This document shows positions 61,746-64,000 of a stretch of DNA of 64,000 nt, piece after piece; position 1 is the first letter of the stretch, and each line of letters starts with the position of its first letter. The notes under the pieces were generated by a model. It was not told the DNA's origin, searched no databases, and saw nothing but the letters and a program-made list of their open reading frames with translations. Both the position numbers and the translations under genes were made by a program. This DNA comes from Fimbriimonadaceae bacterium (GTDB taxonomy: Bacteria > Armatimonadota > Fimbriimonadia > Fimbriimonadales > Fimbriimonadaceae): positions 723,564 through 787,563 of the forward strand of contig CP075366.1 in the NCBI GenBank assembly GCA_019454145.1. Reading direction: 5' to 3'.

Positions 61746-62132
61746 TTACAGGCCAGCAGCAGCGATAGCTGCATCTTTGGTGGTTGGATCTTGGAACAGA
61801 GTTGCGCTTTGTCCTTTGAATGTTGGCAAGGTTGCCATGTCGTTAGGAACATAGTCAGCACCAGTTCCAACTGGTCCGCTTGGCCACTTCTTCATGTAAG
61901 TTGGAGTCAAGTTAGCAGTGGTTGGAGATGCGTTTGATGCGGCACCGGTATCCATTGCCCATTGCTCTTTAGCTGCTTCAATTTGCTTGAGGTTGCCAAC
62001 AACAGTTTGAACACGGCTGTTTTGTCGTGCCTTAACAAAGTTGGGAACGGCGATCGCTAGCAAAATGCCGATGATCAAAACAACAATCATGATTTCAACA
62101 AGCGTGAAACCTGAATTCTTTCTACTCTTCAT
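61746..62132 (-). CDS. pilA: type IV major-pilin-like protein
   Basis: This 128-residue protein starts at ATG 62132; a longer reading adds residues before the leader. The leader M-K-S-R-K-N-S-G is followed by F-T-L-V-E-I-M-I-V-V-L-I-I-G-I-L-L-A, the classical type IV pilin N-terminus (Glu at mature position 5). The short globular part has no disulfide pair, as in small pilins or type II secretion GspG-like pseudopilins (T-x-x-N-L-K-Q-I-E segment). Its own terminator points to high, separate expression. The gene symbol is by resemblance. Confidence 0.9.
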   Translation of the reverse strand: MKSRKNSGFTLVEIMIVVLIIGILLAIAVPNFVKARQNSRVQTVVGNLKQIEAAKEQWAMDTGAASNASPTTANLTPTYMKKWPSGPVGTGADYVPNDMATLPTFKGQSATLFQDPTTKDAAIAAAGL

Positions 62133-62305
62133 AGTGTGCTCAAATCCTCCGGTTACAATGCACTTCACACAAGGCGAGCGAATGAACCGCTATCCCCTTC
62201 TTTCCGTTCACGTGGATCAAAATAACTGATAAAAATACTGTAAATATTCAATCCGTTCTTCCCAGCTATGGCAACTTTGCACGTAAAGGAGTCGTCAGAA
62301 TCAGC

Positions 62306-63235
62306 ATGAAAGTGCGTTGTCTCATTCCTGTCGTAGCGGCGTTTGCACTGCTCACTCCGGCGAGTGCCGATCCATTTCGACCAAGTGTTCGGCAACAAAT
62401 AGACTTAGGAAAAGAAGCCGCAGCCCAAGTTCGGAAAGAAGAAAAGATTCTTCCAGATTCTGACCCTCGCGTCAAAGAACTCCGCCGTCTCGGAGCAATG
62501 CTCGTTTCTCAAATTCCTGATAAGGAAAAAAAAGATAAACCGTTTGAATACACATTCGACGTGATTGATTCAAAAGAAATCAACGCATTCGCTTTACCTG
62601 GTGGGCCGATCTTTTTCTACACTGGCCTTCTCGACAAAATGAAAACCGAGGATGAGGTAATTGGAATCCTGGGACACGAACTCACGCACATCCGAAACCA
62701 ACACTGGGCCAGCCAATATGCTGACAATATGAAGCGGAAAGTTGGAATCTTGGTAGTTCTCACTATTCTTCAGGCGAACAGCGATATTTTGAATGCCACC
62801 GATATGTTGGATAGCATTTTAGTTGGACTGCCATACAGCCGCAAGCACGAAACGGAGTCGGATAATGTTGGCTACGACATGATGACCAACGCTGGCTACA
62901 ACCCGCGAGGAATGATTGATGTTTTCAAAATCATCATTGCCGAAAGCAAAGGTAGTAAGCCACCCGAAATTCTGAACTCTCACCCAGATACAGAGAAGCG
63001 AATTCAGAGCCTAGAACAAAGAATCAAGGCTGATAAGCGCAAGTTCCCCGCAATGCGACCGAGAAAAGTAACGACCTTCGTAACGGCTGCAGATGTCACT
63101 TGGAACGCTGGCTGGCCTAACCTTGGCTCGGGACAAAGTTCAAACTCTGCCCCTCTTCAGAAGGGAGGTTCCGGCTCACTGCTACAACGCTTGCTTGCCG
63201 AGCAACCTCGCCCGCAATGGTGCGGAACGCACTAG
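62306..63235 (+). CDS. M48 family metallopeptidase, exported
   Basis: This 309-residue protein has a signal peptide ending A-S-A (about 20). The zinc motif H-E-L-T-H (H124, E125, H128) and the third-ligand region H-E-T-E-S-D near 181-186 are those of M48 proteases such as BepA/LoiP, which maintain outer-membrane proteins. The final 40 residues are Gly/Ser/Pro-rich and are coded in the 119-base overlap with the facing mrp gene. Start ATG 62306. It is alone in its transcript. Confidence 0.92.
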   Translation: MKVRCLIPVVAAFALLTPASADPFRPSVRQQIDLGKEAAAQVRKEEKILPDSDPRVKELRRLGAMLVSQIPDKEKKDKPFEYTFDVIDSKEINAFALPGGPIFFYTGLLDKMKTEDEVIGILGHELTHIRNQHWASQYADNMKRKVGILVVLTILQANSDILNATDMLDSILVGLPYSRKHETESDNVGYDMMTNAGYNPRGMIDVFKIIIAESKGSKPPEILNSHPDTEKRIQSLEQRIKADKRKFPAMRPRKVTTFVTAADVTWNAGWPNLGSGQSSNSAPLQKGGSGSLLQRLLAEQPRPQWCGTH

Positions 63236-64000
63236 CCTGATCTCCTTCTGGCAAAGATTTCATCACAGGCACGCCGATATCCGATGAGTAGCTGATTTCC
63301 TGGCTCATCGGCACAGCACCGAGGTATGGAACCCCTAGCTCTTCGGCAAGTTCGTCGCCAGACTTTCCGGCAAATATCCGCATAGTTTCGCCGTTCGGCA
63401 GGATCATTGCTCCCATGTTTTCAAGAACTCCGAGAACAGGCGTATTCAGGCGGCGGAACAGGGACGCACAGCTTCCGGCAATATTTGCCGCAACGTTGTG
63501 AGGAGTAGTCACAATCACAACCCCGGTAAGCGGTACTTGCTGAGCCAACGTCATTGGCGCATCTCCCGTTCCAGGAGGAAGGTCAACGAGCAAGTAATCA
63601 AGTTGGCCCCATTTCACATCGTTCAGGAGTTGCTTGACGGTTCCCGCAACCATCGGCCCTCGCCAGAGTGGAGCTTGGCCTTCTTGGAGCAAATAGCCCA
63701 GGCTCATCATGGCGACACCAAACCTTTCGATCGGAATGATCTTGGAATCTTGAGTGAGTGGATACTGACCCAGAGTGCCCGTCATCATTGGGATGCTGGG
63801 GCCGTAGACGTCAGCATCCATTATTCCGACTCGTGCACCTTGTTCTGCAAGTGCAACAGCAAGGTTCACAGTAACCGTGCTCTTCCCTACTCCACCTTTT
63901 CCAGATGCAATAGCGATGATCTGTTTGACATTTGGCAATGTGTCGGCAGGGTTGGGTCGTTCACGCACTTGCGCCGTCATGGTGAGATCAACTTCGGTAA
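63117..64000 (-). CDS. mrp: Mrp/ApbC P-loop ATPase, 5' end outside window
   Basis: The frame is open to the window edge, and the residues before the ATG at 63980 (T-E-V-D-L-T) continue the pattern of the N-terminal DUF59/MIP18 domain, whose end (M-T-A-Q-V-R-E-R-P) is normal for Mrp. The gene therefore starts upstream of 64000, and the ATG is internal. The ATPase domain has the deviant Walker A SGKGGVGKST and the DADVYGPSIP switch. Mrp proteins assemble or carry iron-sulfur clusters, but the usual C-x-x-C after E-N-M is absent here. The last 119 bases overlap the M48 gene. Confidence 0.9.
   Translation of the reverse strand, partial: TEVDLTMTAQVRERPNPADTLPNVKQIIAIASGKGGVGKSTVTVNLAVALAEQGARVGIMDADVYGPSIPMMTGTLGQYPLTQDSKIIPIERFGVAMMSLGYLLQEGQAPLWRGPMVAGTVKQLLNDVKWGQLDYLLVDLPPGTGDAPMTLAQQVPLTGVVIVTTPHNVAANIAGSCASLFRRLNTPVLGVLENMGAMILPNGETMRIFAGKSGDELAEELGVPYLGAVPMSQEISYSSDIGVPVMKSLPEGDQASAFRTIAGEVARQASVVAVSRNLPSEEGQSLNFVPSQG

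Overview
The window reads as a dense bacterial chromosome segment (about 48-50% GC by eye). It has no long non-coding stretch and no rRNA, tRNA, CRISPR array or insertion sequence that I can see. The cell is diderm and motile. There is an outer-membrane barrel of the PorV/FadL kind, a flagellar cap (FliD), several type IV prepilins, lipoproteins and TAT-exported proteins. DUF1501/DUF1800 pairs, ThuA plus Gfo/Idh/MocA sugar oxidoreductases, PilX-like proteins and a FliD in this GC range fit Armatimonadota (Fimbriimonas-like) best. That is an inference from gene content; I could run no search. Start codons other than ATG (GTG, TTG, probably one CTG) and 1-4 bp gene overlaps are common.

Layout. 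1-9131 (+): tail of a DUF192 gene, then a nusA-ylxR-infB transcription/translation operon behind an attenuator-like leader, followed by a FAH-family enzyme, an M16 zinc peptidase, a GAF-GAF-HisKA_2 sensor kinase, ThuA and a Gfo/Idh/MocA oxidoreductase. 9136-11024 (-): a lipoprotein and a TAT-exported oxidoreductase. 11131-13847 (+): TerC, then a NatA/NatB-like ABC exporter. 13844-17031 (-): FliD and an HDOD protein. 17245-21718 (+): a HAD phosphatase followed by three exported proteins (Ig-like, outer-membrane barrel, caspase-like pseudoenzyme), closed by a strong terminator. 21770-25349: an HhH-glycosylase-like protein (+), facing coaX, glmM and grpE (-). 25440-30957 (+): a 3-hydroxyisobutyrate-dehydrogenase-type enzyme, a nucleoside-type ABC importer without a binding protein, and a LolA-like exported protein.

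30954-33719 (-): an S41 protease and the Mg transporter MgtE. 33783-44193 (+): tilS, ftsH, a TPR protein, a YfhO-like membrane protein, two tandem clpS paralogues, gyrA and a membrane protein. 44238-47220 (-): a glycine-rich exported protein and a three-gene pseudopilin mini-locus that starts with a pilin-like protein lacking a leader peptide. 47372-54692: an EVE protein and glgA (+), a GT-C type membrane protein (-), and a membrane protein/DUF1800/DUF1501 operon (+). 54658-57886: asd (-), an AraC regulator (+) and trpB (-). 57990-62132 (-): a PilV/PilW/PilX-like minor pilin operon and a major-pilin-like gene, each with its own terminator. 62306-64000: an M48 metallopeptidase (+) that overlaps, tail to tail by 119 bp, an Mrp-type P-loop ATPase (-) running off the window.

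The parts most worth a second look are the exported trio ending in a catalytically dead caspase-like protein (18057-21718), the tandem clpS genes whose second copy has a changed binding pocket, the leaderless pilin-like protein with a structured leader RNA, the CTG-started ylxR, the HhH-GPD-like protein at 21770, and an Mrp without its CxxC motif.
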